Source of the DNA: Streptomyces pseudovenezuelae
Lineage (GTDB): Bacteria > Actinomycetota > Actinomycetes > Streptomycetales > Streptomycetaceae
Direction: 5' to 3'
Assembly (NCBI RefSeq): GCF_029892565.1
Contig: NZ_JARXVH010000006.1
Span: 434,001-498,000 of the forward strand
Length of the DNA stretch: 64,000 nt
Both the position numbers and the translations under genes were made by a program. Positions 7,151 to 14,276 of this stretch are shown here, piece after piece; the stretch's first letter is position 1; every line of letters starts with the position of its first letter. The notes beneath the pieces were generated by a model. The model saw nothing but the letters and a program-made list of their open reading frames with translations, had not been told where the DNA came from and ran no database searches.

Positions 7151-7202
7151 GGCGGCCAAAGAACTCGGTCTCGCACTTTCAGCACCAACCCGTAAGCCGT
7201 AA
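7008..7202 (+). CDS. Hypothetical protein, 64 aa, overlapping the HATPase gene
   Basis: The ATG at 7008 follows AGGGAG at a spacing of four bases, a better initiation context than most genes around it. The protein reads plausibly (PVDSGLYRLAFGPGG, then a helical LITTAQLMTLVVEAAKEL) and resembles small proteins that follow HATPase genes in Streptomyces clusters. No family name can be given. It overlaps the HATPase frame for 143 bases, which is unusual and makes the upstream gene's C-terminus suspect. Confidence 0.55.
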   Translation: MSEARRTTPGLRVPLTPVDSGLYRLAFGPGGERPELITTAQLMTLVVEAAKELGLALSAPTRKP

Positions 7203-7278
7203 TCGGCGACGGTGTATCAAGCCCATGGCGACCGATTCGGGCTAAGGGTCGTGCACAATTCTCCCCCTAAATTCCCCT

Positions 7279-7683
7279 GTGAGCAGCCATGCCCAAACAC
7301 AGACGGACGTGTCACTCGTTAAGACCGTGCGCAGCATGAGCGGCCTGTACCCGCGTGGTCCAGCAGGCGGCATTGACGTGCGATTCCAGCAGGCGCCGGC
7401 GGAGGGCTTGAGCCTTCCGGTGGTAGATGAGCACGAGCACCTCGAGACGCCTGGACAAGCGATGCGCTGGTTGCGTCGACATGTCCGCGCCGTAGCCAGT
7501 GTGTTGGAGGAGCCAGCACACGGGCCGCTGTACACGTGGCTTGTCGACGAGGTGGAGCTACGCCGTGCGGTGAACAGTCTTGCCCGTAGCGGCACCTATC
7601 TCCTGGTCTGGCGCACAAAGCCCGTAGAGCTGTTGGTTTGCGCCGAGCCCACACACTCATCGAGGAGCATGGACCCAGCATGA
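7279..7683 (+). CDS. Hypothetical protein, 134 aa
   Basis: The frame runs from a GTG at 7279 to 7683 and overlaps the next gene (ATGA). There is no good ribosome binding site at 7279. A GTG at 7309 (gacgtgtcactc) or an ATG at 7336 could be used instead. The sequence contains MRWLRRHVRAVASVLEEPAHG near residue 63 and a YLLVWRTKPVELLVCAE strand-rich end. No known domain is recognised. Confidence 0.5.
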   Translation: MSSHAQTQTDVSLVKTVRSMSGLYPRGPAGGIDVRFQQAPAEGLSLPVVDEHEHLETPGQAMRWLRRHVRAVASVLEEPAHGPLYTWLVDEVELRRAVNSLARSGTYLLVWRTKPVELLVCAEPTHSSRSMDPA

Positions 7684-7910
7684 CCCGTAGCCGTATGCGC
7701 TTCGTCAACATGTCTCTTGGCGACGACGAAGGCAAGGTGCCGCTCTATACAGCCGAGTGTGCGCAGTGTCCAGAGAAGTCGGAACCACACGAGGAGTCCG
7801 AGAGCCCGGAGCTGTGGTGCCTGATGCACGCTGGTCGTACGCATCACCTTGAGTTCCGTGGCACCGTGACCAACTTCTTCAAGGTGACACCCGAGGAGGC
7901 GCTTGAATAG
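7680..7910 (+). CDS. Small Cys-containing protein, 76 aa (resembles DUF7848-type)
   Basis: The start ATG at 7680 overlaps the stop of the preceding gene (ATGA). A pair of Cys in AECAQCPEKSE and a later Cys-His region (LWCLMHAGRTHH) followed by LEFRGTVTNFF match my memory of the small Streptomyces DUF7848 proteins, often found next to XRE/DUF397 genes. A zinc-binding knuckle is possible. The function is unknown. A strong terminator follows at 7928. Confidence 0.6.
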   Translation: MTRSRMRFVNMSLGDDEGKVPLYTAECAQCPEKSEPHEESESPELWCLMHAGRTHHLEFRGTVTNFFKVTPEEALE

Positions 7911-7927
7911 AGCCCAAGCACAACAAG

Positions 7928-7974
7928 ACAGCAGTGGCCGCCCCGAGATACATACGGGCGGCCACTGCTGTTTT
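7928..7974 (+). terminator. Strong intrinsic terminator
   Basis: A perfect 16-bp stem (7928-7943 with 7956-7971, containing CAGTGGCCGCCC and its complement) with a 12-base loop is followed by TTTT. It ends the 6578-7910 plus-strand unit. Confidence 0.9.
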
Positions 7975-8132
7975 CACTGAGTGAATATTTCTTTGGACTT
8001 TACCGCAATTAACGGAGCGGAATGATTGTGATTTTTACAACTGTGCTGCTGCCCATCGGCTGCATTGAAAGTTGGTGCTTCCGTGGCCCCGGTCCGGCCG
8101 TCACACCCTTCTGACCACCTCTGAAAAATAGC

Positions 8133-8145
8133 GGGGGGGGGGGGG
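8133..8145 (+). repeat. Homopolymer tract of 13 guanines
   Basis: An uninterrupted run of 13 G lies 75 bases upstream of the -35 of the CHAP gene promoter. Such runs slip during replication and are also prone to sequencing error. Confidence 0.95.
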
Positions 8146-8220
8146 TAAGGTTTTCCACTTGCCGCATTCTTGGCGTCTCATTTCGAGCAGTCAATGCGAC
8201 GCAGGCCCTTAATTTCAATA

Positions 8221-8249
8221 TTGACTTTGTGATCAACTTCCTTTTATCT
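8221..8249 (+). promoter_or_regulatory. Predicted promoter of the CHAP-propeller gene
   Basis: TTGACT (8221-8226) and TTATCT (8244-8249) lie 17 bases apart. The transcription start would be near 8256, giving a leader of about 97 bases to the TTG start with AAAGGGGA as ribosome binding site. Confidence 0.55.
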
Positions 8250-8352
8250 AAACGGAAGTGCAAATACCAGAGTGGGTGGTATTCCTATCGTCCAGATATA
8301 TGGACAGGCACTTAGTTCCTTCGTACCTACGAAACCCTGAAAGGGGACCGCC

Positions 8353-10173
8353 TTGTCCAGGAAAAAAAGGACAACGCAAAGAAAACATCCGCGCCTCGTC
8401 GCAATCCTGGCTGTAATCGCGCTGCTCTTCGGGGTTAGTGTGACAACACTCGGAACGGCGACAACTGCCGTTGCCGACACCGGTGGCTACCCATGGGCAG
8501 ACGCGCAATTGCTCAACGCAAGCGACTACGACTGGGGTTACAGTAGCTGCCCTGAGTCGGATACCGGCTGCAAGAGCATGACGTATCGGCTCAACGGGGT
8601 GACCTACGGGGTGTCGGACCCGTATGGTTATTATCTCCGCAATTGCACGTCCTATGTGGCGTGGAAGCTCGTGTCTCAGAATGTTGCTGCGAGCGACGTT
8701 CGAGGGCTCGGCAATGGAGGCCAGTGGTACGATAACGCCCCCAGTTCCAAGCGTTCACTGACGCCAAAAGCTGGAGACGCGGCGGTTAAGCCGGGTACCA
8801 CGGCGAGTCCATACGGTCACGTGGCTTATGTGGAGTCGGTTAACTCCTCAGATGCCACGATCACCGTGTCGGAATACAACCACCATGCGAATGGCACCTA
8901 CGACACGCGCACGGGAACTCCGTCGGCGCTGGGGTTCACGAAGTTCGTAGACTTCGGGGTCACGGCTGGGTCGTCACCACCGGCTGAAGTTCGCCCGACC
9001 GTCTCCAACACGATTCCGTGGAACTTCACGGTGCTCGAAGGCGATTCTGGTGCGGTTAGCCACCAAGACGGTGACATCGGCAAGGGCGCTGCGGTGACGA
9101 CCTACAATGGGTCGCAACAGGCGTTTTACTACGATGCCACTGGTGGCAACCTCCGGCACGCCTGGCGAGCAAGTGGCGGTAGCTGGAATGCGGAGACCCT
9201 CGACGGGGCTGGTGGTGGTAGCGGTCGCATGGACGGCAACGTGGGCATCAACCCCTCAGTAGCTGTCTACGGCGACTCCATCCAGGTCTACTACTACGAC
9301 GCTGGTAATGGGAATTTGCGCCATGCCTGGGCAAGCTCCACCGTTGGCTGGCAGTTCGAAACGTTGGACGGTGACTCGGGAGCAATCTCCCATTTCAGCG
9401 GCAACGTCGGCAGCTCTTCCAAGGTTGTGACCTTCGGCAGTACGCTGCAAATCTTCTATCCGAACCTCGATACCGGAGACCTCCGCCATGCGTGGGCTGA
9501 CGCCAACGGGTGGCACTTCGAGAACCTCGACGGAGACTCCGGTTCGATCGCTGGTCAGGTTGGTGGCTACGGCCAGGCTGTGGGTAGCTCGCTCGCCGCA
9601 ACGGTAGTGAACGGCACGACAATCCAGCTGTTCTACTACCAATCGGCAGGCGACAACCTCCGCCACGCGTGGTACGACACCACGACGGGTTGGCACTTCG
9701 AGAACCTCGACGGAGATGCTGGTTCGATCTCGGGCTACGACAGCAGTGTCGGACAGAATCCTTCGGTGACTTACAACGGGTCGCTCCAGGTCTTCTACTT
9801 CGACGCTACTGGCGGCAGTCTGCGGCACGCCTGGACGGACGCCAACGGTTGGCACTTCGAAGCTCTGGACGGTGCTGATTCCGCGATTGGCCCTAACCAC
9901 TACTCGGTCGGGCTCTACTCATCCGCCATCTCAGGCGATGGTGTCAACATCCAGCTCGTCTACTACGACCAGCGCTGGTCGAACCTGCGGCACGCCTGGA
10001 CGGACAGTTCGGGTTGGCACTTCGAGAACCTCGACGGACTCGGCGGCGGGCCAGCTGGCCGTGTTCCGTGGGACGTGGGTCAGTTCCCGGTTCTGACGAG
10101 CTTCGGGGGCTCCCTGAACGTGTTCTACTACGACATTCTGTATGGCAACCTCCGGTTGATGCAGTCGCAGTAG
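8353..10173 (+). CDS. Secreted CHAP-domain amidase/peptidase with C-terminal beta-propeller lectin-like domain
   Basis: At 606 aa from a TTG behind AAAGGGGA. A basic N-terminus and hydrophobic segment (residues 15-38) end in an AVA cleavage site at about 41. A CHAP domain follows (about 60-200) with Cys98 in RNCTSYVAWK and His156 in YGHVAYVE, the expected catalytic pair for cutting peptidoglycan peptides or amide bonds. Residues 220-606 carry repeats of about 50 aa ending in LRHAW then GW.FE.LDG. Six copies are complete, and the last blade is completed by the N-terminal WNFTVLEG strand, so a seven-bladed propeller is likely, as in PLL/fucose-lectin types that bind sugars. It should act outside the cell on walls of itself or another bacterium. 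G+C is intermediate between the neighbour at 10391 and the core. Confidence 0.85.
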   Translation: MSRKKRTTQRKHPRLVAILAVIALLFGVSVTTLGTATTAVADTGGYPWADAQLLNASDYDWGYSSCPESDTGCKSMTYRLNGVTYGVSDPYGYYLRNCTSYVAWKLVSQNVAASDVRGLGNGGQWYDNAPSSKRSLTPKAGDAAVKPGTTASPYGHVAYVESVNSSDATITVSEYNHHANGTYDTRTGTPSALGFTKFVDFGVTAGSSPPAEVRPTVSNTIPWNFTVLEGDSGAVSHQDGDIGKGAAVTTYNGSQQAFYYDATGGNLRHAWRASGGSWNAETLDGAGGGSGRMDGNVGINPSVAVYGDSIQVYYYDAGNGNLRHAWASSTVGWQFETLDGDSGAISHFSGNVGSSSKVVTFGSTLQIFYPNLDTGDLRHAWADANGWHFENLDGDSGSIAGQVGGYGQAVGSSLAATVVNGTTIQLFYYQSAGDNLRHAWYDTTTGWHFENLDGDAGSISGYDSSVGQNPSVTYNGSLQVFYFDATGGSLRHAWTDANGWHFEALDGADSAIGPNHYSVGLYSSAISGDGVNIQLVYYDQRWSNLRHAWTDSSGWHFENLDGLGGGPAGRVPWDVGQFPVLTSFGGSLNVFYYDILYGNLRLMQSQ

Positions 10174-10244
10174 ACATGACCTCGGTAATCGTAGGTACAG
10201 AACTAAGGTTTGGCAGCTGCTTTTTGGTTTTGCCACTCCTGACC

Positions 10245-10301
10245 GCGGTAGCGAGTTTGTTTCCGGGCAATCCAGCCTGTCGAAACCTCACTCGCTACCG
10301 C
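10245..10301. repeat. 12-bp inverted repeat with 33-base spacer
   Basis: GCGGTAGCGAGT (10245-10256) and ACTCGCTACCGC (10290-10301) are perfect complements. They lie between the CHAP gene and the pilin-like gene. They could form a hairpin ending the CHAP transcript, though no T-run follows, or be recombination-related. Confidence 0.5.
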
Positions 10302-10329
10302 ATGTACCACTCATTATCTCGCCTGCTTA

Positions 10330-10358
10330 TTGTCAAGCAAGGAATTTCCATTTATTCT
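10330..10358 (+). promoter_or_regulatory. Promoter of the pilin-like gene
   Basis: TTGTCA (10330-10335) and TATTCT (10353-10358) with a 17-base spacer sit in an A/T-rich stretch. AAAGG stands 11 bases before the ATG at 10391. Confidence 0.6.
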
Positions 10359-10390
10359 TAAAGTAAACTCTAAACAAAGGTCTATCTCAC

Positions 10391-11089
10391 ATGAAAAAAA
10401 CACCCCTCAACACCAAAGGCTTTGGCCTCCTCGGCGTCCTTACAGTCGTTCTTGTTGTAGCCATCGCTGGCCTCTCCGGCTGGTTTGTCTGGCACAAGAA
10501 CCATGACAACAAAAAGACTGCAAGCTCAAACAACAGCACATCTAACAAAGACAAGGGCACCAACGCCGCAACCACTGACCCGTATGCGGGGTGGAAGACT
10601 TACGCTGATGCTCAGTGCGGATTCAGCTTCAAGTATCCTGCGAGCTGGAGTTTGGAAACTACTGATAGCCAAGTCTCGTTGTCTAATCCCGCAGATAACT
10701 TACAGGTGAGTTATATTGCCGATGACTCACACGACCAAGGCTCTGTCGAGTTCACAACGACTAGCTTAACCAGTCTAGGCTCACTGGCTGGACATGAGCT
10801 TACTGAAGTCAGTGGATATGTGCCCAATTCTGGCTTAGCCGGTAATTATCTCCCGATGATCGAAGTTGCGAACACGTCAGACGTTACGGCTGCGGGTTTA
10901 AAGGTCGGAGACAAGGTTGGCTTTGTCAACAATCCAACATTTACCGGTAAGTCATCGAGCTGTACTACAAGTATTCGTGTAGAGCCGTCGGTTACTATCA
11001 ACACGGTTGCTGATGCGCAAGCTTGGTTGACTGCTAGTGATACAAAGACCAGCTCGCTTATTCTCAAATCTTTGAGCTACAATCAATAG
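10391..11089 (+). CDS. Pilin-like / PsbP-like membrane-anchored protein of foreign composition
   Basis: At 232 aa. The N-terminus has a type IV pilin-like layout: basic MKK, a GFGLLG motif, then a hydrophobic helix (about residues 12-32) ending in WFVWHKNHDNKK. A Ser/Asn/Lys linker (33-60) leads to a PsbP-like extracellular domain (GFSFKYPASW near 77-86). The canonical Glu at +5 after the cleavage Gly is absent, so a true pilin is doubtful. Base composition is far below the core (three sampled 60-base lines give 38-45% G+C), with Lys, Asn and Thr codons ending in A/T. This pattern strongly resembles Patescibacteria/Saccharibacteria proteins, which suggests transfer. Its own promoter and terminator make it a self-contained unit. 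Function unknown. Confidence 0.7.
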   Translation: MKKTPLNTKGFGLLGVLTVVLVVAIAGLSGWFVWHKNHDNKKTASSNNSTSNKDKGTNAATTDPYAGWKTYADAQCGFSFKYPASWSLETTDSQVSLSNPADNLQVSYIADDSHDQGSVEFTTTSLTSLGSLAGHELTEVSGYVPNSGLAGNYLPMIEVANTSDVTAAGLKVGDKVGFVNNPTFTGKSSSCTTSIRVEPSVTINTVADAQAWLTASDTKTSSLILKSLSYNQ

Positions 11090-11108
11090 AGTATCCTCGA
11101 TCATTGAC

Positions 11109-11140
11109 AAGACACCCACTTAAATGCGGGTGTCTTTTTT
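11109..11140 (+). terminator. Terminator of the pilin-like gene
   Basis: AAGACACCC (11109-11117) pairs with GGGTGTCTT (11128-11136), followed by a T-run to 11140. The short stem with a long T tract is the low-G+C style, unlike most terminators in this window. Confidence 0.85.
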
Positions 11141-11221
11141 GTTCGCCGTCCCAGGCTCTTGCGAAAAGTGCGACCAAGGTGCATAATCCGCGTCGTAAGA
11201 CATGAAATCGGAGGGACTTTG

Positions 11222-12424
11222 ATGAGCGACCACCTTGACCGTGAGATCGAGCGTGTAAACCAGCATACTCGCGCCATGCTTAATGAGTACGTGGCATGGG
11301 ATCAAAAGATTACTGTTGGTGAGATTCAGTACAGTTCTTACGACGACATGATCGACTTCATTAACTTTCGCATGGAAACAGCCGACAGCTGTTTGATGCT
11401 TATCGAGAATGGCAAGATTAGTGATTCTCTTGGCCTCTGCCGTTCTCTGCTGGAATACTATCTGTTGCTCACGCTGATGTGTCGTGGACGAAAGCTCATC
11501 AAGGTTCAAGATCTATCGGCACTAACTGAGGGTCAGTTTAAGGCTCGCCTCAAGGAGGAACGGGAGAAACTCGAAGAACTACATCATGAAGGCAAGGCGC
11601 AGCATTGCGTTGAGGTGAAGCGTGCCCCGCGTGTCAGTAGACGCCTAATGCATGTCTACGAAGGACTCAGGAGCAAGGAAGATTCCGAGTTTATCGTTCC
11701 TGTGCACTACTTTCAGTTCCGGGAGTTCCGGCCCGAGCAGATGCGTCTGAACAACGAGGACTACTTTGAGTACTATGAGCGTGAACCTGAGACTAAGAAA
11801 ATCCTCAAGGGGCATCGTGATGATGCGGCTCTGAACTACAAGTTTTATCTGTCGTATGACGGACTATTGGAGTGTCTTGCGCTGAACGAACTTATCGATG
11901 AGGCTGTGATTGCGCGAATCGAAGCGCATTACACGTTTCTTGGTAAATTCCTACACCCGACGCATGATGCTGCTCGTGATCTGCATGATCGGAGTAACTG
12001 GCACCGTAATCGGACCGGCCTCGGGATTGAGCAGCCTTATTCCAAGGTGTCCGTACTTTTGGCCTCGCTGTATGTGTGCTATCTGGTCGCGGGGCTTCTG
12101 GATGAAATTTCAGGCCTCATTGAGGGCGCACCCTCGAAGTACATCAGTCAAGCCGGGACTGAAGAGCTGCGCGTGCTAACGAGAGGTGTACCAGAGAATT
12201 TTCCGTACTTCTGGTTTTTGTTCAACGACCCGCCATTGTGGGATCGCTTCAACTACTGCGTGCATCACGCTACAGATGATGAGCTCCAAGCATGGGGCGG
12301 ATACGCCGGCGTACCCAAAGAGCGCGTGCCGTTTGATCAGTATATTTACGGGCACCTTGAGCGTGCTGTCGGTGGGGCAGGAAATGCGCGGTGCGGACGC
12401 TACCCGTCGCCGATCTTCACGTGA
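11222..12424 (+). CDS. Hypothetical protein, 400 aa
   Basis: The ATG at 11222 follows GGAGG at a spacing of seven bases. The protein is mostly helical and soluble. A central segment reads LGLCRSLLEYYLLLTLM (about residues 72-88), and the motif YTFLGKFLHPTHDAARDL near 234-251 resembles the histidine-bearing helix of HEPN/DUF5677-like proteins, but no clean Rx4-6H motif is present. The C-terminal 60 residues are Trp/Tyr/Phe-rich. I do not recognise the family. G+C is lower than in the core, and the gene sits just before the three-gene Rx4H cluster, so a link to that module is possible. Confidence 0.6.
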   Translation: MSDHLDREIERVNQHTRAMLNEYVAWDQKITVGEIQYSSYDDMIDFINFRMETADSCLMLIENGKISDSLGLCRSLLEYYLLLTLMCRGRKLIKVQDLSALTEGQFKARLKEEREKLEELHHEGKAQHCVEVKRAPRVSRRLMHVYEGLRSKEDSEFIVPVHYFQFREFRPEQMRLNNEDYFEYYEREPETKKILKGHRDDAALNYKFYLSYDGLLECLALNELIDEAVIARIEAHYTFLGKFLHPTHDAARDLHDRSNWHRNRTGLGIEQPYSKVSVLLASLYVCYLVAGLLDEISGLIEGAPSKYISQAGTEELRVLTRGVPENFPYFWFLFNDPPLWDRFNYCVHHATDDELQAWGGYAGVPKERVPFDQYIYGHLERAVGGAGNARCGRYPSPIFT

Positions 12425-12472
12425 TCACTGAACTGGATGGGCTGGCAGCAGCGTCGATAGATTGAAAACTGC

Positions 12473-12501
12473 TTTACAGTCGACTCCTGGCAGCGTATAT
12501 G
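12473..12501 (+). promoter_or_regulatory. Promoter of the TIGR02391-like operon
   Basis: TTTACA (12473-12478) and TATATG (12496-12501) are spaced 17 bases apart. A start site about seven bases on falls at 12508-12509, the second ATG, so the message is probably leaderless. Confidence 0.55.
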
Positions 12502-12508
12502 TATGTGC

Positions 12509-13204
12509 ATGATCGCTCTCAGCTCTCAAGATGTCCTCGAACTCCCTGTCGATGAGCTGGCTCTGCACGTCCTTGAAGACATGGCGCGAACCAACGCATG
12601 GAACTCGTACAACTACTGCCTGAGCTACACCACGGACGAGAAGTATCGGGCGATGGGCACTCACCCGGCACGGGCTGTAGCCGAGGCGGTGCAGTGGCTG
12701 CTGTCGCATGGGATGCTTGCAAGCAAGCCCGGTGACAGTAATCCGCAATCTATTTTCGTAACCCGCCGCGGACATCAAGCCGTTGAACAAGGCATTGAGA
12801 CCGTTCGCAGCGTTAACCGCCTGCAAGACAACCTGCACCCCCTGATCGAGGCAAAGGCCCGGCGGCAGTTCCTCATCGGCGAGTACGAGAATGCTATCTT
12901 CGTCTCCATGAAGGCGGTCGAGGTACGCGTGCGACAGCTGGCTGGTTTCGGCGACGACGTGTTCGGCACCGACCTCATGACCAAGGCCTTCCGGCAGGGT
13001 GGGCCGCTCGCCGACCCTGCTGCGCCCGCTGGGGAAGTAGTTGGAACCATGATGCTGTTCCAAGGGACTTACGCTGTGCTGCGCAACCCGTCAGGGCATC
13101 GTGAAGTCTCGTTCGATGACGTCACCGAGGCATCCGAGGCGGTCATGACCGCCAGCTTGCTTATGCGGATGCTGGACAAGATCGAGCGTAGGCTGAATCC
13201 GTGA
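12509..13204 (+). CDS. TIGR02391 (Ymh) family protein with HEPN-like Rx4H motif
   Basis: At 231 aa. The N-terminal 90 residues look like a winged helix (AVAEAVQWLLSHGML then strands with IFVTRRG). The C-terminal part carries NAIFVSMKAVEVRVRQL and AVLRNPSGHREV, the signature of TIGR02391/Hypoth_Ymh proteins, which are known to cluster with plasmids, phages and restriction loci. RNPSGH (Arg192, His197) fits the Rx4H motif of HEPN ribonucleases. I chose the ATG at 12509 rather than 12503 because the promoter predicts transcription starting there and no ribosome binding site is visible. The stop overlaps the next gene (GTGA). RNase activity is inferred, not shown. Confidence 0.75.
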   Translation: MIALSSQDVLELPVDELALHVLEDMARTNAWNSYNYCLSYTTDEKYRAMGTHPARAVAEAVQWLLSHGMLASKPGDSNPQSIFVTRRGHQAVEQGIETVRSVNRLQDNLHPLIEAKARRQFLIGEYENAIFVSMKAVEVRVRQLAGFGDDVFGTDLMTKAFRQGGPLADPAAPAGEVVGTMMLFQGTYAVLRNPSGHREVSFDDVTEASEAVMTASLLMRMLDKIERRLNP

Positions 13205-13623
13205 ACGATGTTCGAGCGGCAGCAGCAGCCTTTCGGCAGGCGATTATCGATTGTCCAGATGCCGGACTTATTTCGCTGCGGGATTTTCCCAATGGCTCGT
13301 GTGGGGATGCGTCACCGCTGCTCGGGCAGTTCCTCCAGGAGCAAGGACACGGCGAGTGGGTTTACGTATCGGGTTGCCGCAAAGGTGACTACCACTCGCA
13401 CGCTTGGCTGGAGCAGGACGGTTGGCTTCTGGACATCACGGCGGATCAGTTTCCTGATGTCGATGAGTCTGTAGTCCTGACGCAGGACGGGACGTGGCAT
13501 GGCCAATTCCTACATCGCCCGATGAAGCGTCTTCCGGCCCGCATTGACGTGTGGGACGAATACACGACTCAGAACCTCACCGACGCGTACGGAAAGATCA
13601 TGGCCGTGTATGAGCGACGGTAG
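13201..13623 (+). CDS. Transglutaminase/papain-like fold protein with Cys-His-Asp triad
   Basis: At 140 aa from a GTG overlapping the upstream stop. Cys34 in GSCGDAS, His67 in YHSHAWLE and Asp78 in WLLDITADQF have the order and spacing of transglutaminase-like cysteine proteases (also seen in McjB/lasso peptide proteases and PPPDE-like enzymes). No secretion signal is present, so it acts in the cytoplasm, perhaps as a protease, deamidase or peptide-processing enzyme. It sits between two Rx4H proteins in a tight operon, which suggests it modifies or activates one of them. The fold is a motif-based call. The substrate is unknown. Confidence 0.7.
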   Translation: MNDVRAAAAAFRQAIIDCPDAGLISLRDFPNGSCGDASPLLGQFLQEQGHGEWVYVSGCRKGDYHSHAWLEQDGWLLDITADQFPDVDESVVLTQDGTWHGQFLHRPMKRLPARIDVWDEYTTQNLTDAYGKIMAVYERR

Positions 13624-14263
13624 GAAAACCGCTCGACAGTCTGGCTCGGGCACTGGCATGGTGCCGTCTATGGACATGGAGCAGCGATTGAACGCCAAGC
13701 TGGCCCCTGAGTCAGTGGCCGCCACGCTGATGCGCGCTGGCTGCTTCCTGTCTGCCTACGAGCTCATAAAGCCCCAGATCATTGACGGGGTGCGCGACTT
13801 CTTTCTGTGCGGAATCGCGGAGGGTGAGGAGTCATACGACGAAGTGTGGTCGGAGTATCACCAGAACGTTCTTACTCGAAACCTCAAGAATAGGTATCTG
13901 GCTTCGTGCGATTGGTTGGTTGAAGTGGAAGCGCTAACCGCCGAGCAGGTAGCGACGTTGGGCGAAATTCAGAAACATCGTCATGAGGTTGCGCACGAGT
14001 TGCCGAAGCTGCTTGTAGACCCTGACTTCGAAGTGCGTACAGATCTACTCGCTGCTGCTGTCGAGATTGTCAGATGTCTCGGCGTTTTCTGGGGCTCGAT
14101 CACGGCCGATACCGACCCGCAGTTCGATGGCCAAGAAGTTGACTACGATGACATCAAGTCAGGCTCATACCTCCTGATGGAATACTTGGCGGGCATGGTC
14201 GGTGTTTCTGGAAAAGAGAAGGAGCCTGGTCGTCACGAGGACGATCAGGCTCCGACGCAGTAG
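13610..14263 (+). CDS. Hypothetical protein with HEPN-like Rx4H motif, 217 aa
   Basis: I take the ATG at 13610, which overlaps the preceding stop by 14 bases. ATGs at 13658, 13670 and 13676 are alternatives and none has a clear ribosome binding site. The protein is helical, with EIQKHRHEVAHELP near residues 119-132, where Arg124 and His129 fit the Rx4H motif of HEPN domains (compare RNxxAH in many HEPN proteins). No nucleotidyltransferase (MNT) partner is nearby, so it is not a classic MNT-HEPN pair. It is the third gene of the operon begun at 12509. A ribonuclease toxin or a non-catalytic HEPN fold are both possible. Confidence 0.6.
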   Translation: MSDGRKTARQSGSGTGMVPSMDMEQRLNAKLAPESVAATLMRAGCFLSAYELIKPQIIDGVRDFFLCGIAEGEESYDEVWSEYHQNVLTRNLKNRYLASCDWLVEVEALTAEQVATLGEIQKHRHEVAHELPKLLVDPDFEVRTDLLAAAVEIVRCLGVFWGSITADTDPQFDGQEVDYDDIKSGSYLLMEYLAGMVGVSGKEKEPGRHEDDQAPTQ

Positions 14264-14276
14264 TTATAAGCCGTTG

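Larger units (their letters stand above)
7975..8352 (+). other. 378-bp gene-free stretch upstream of the CHAP protein gene
   Basis: No reading frame with a start site was found. The stretch is A/T-richer than its surroundings. It holds a run of 13 G (8133-8145), a promoter (8221-8249), and two small palindromes in the leader (GTCCA-N6-TGGAC near 8298 and TTCGTA-N2-TACGAA near 8323). Confidence 0.6.

Noticed and set aside
8131..8150. G-run as a G-quadruplex
   Set aside because: A single uninterrupted 13-G run can stack in principle, but no spaced GGG tracts exist; treated as a homopolymer tract only.
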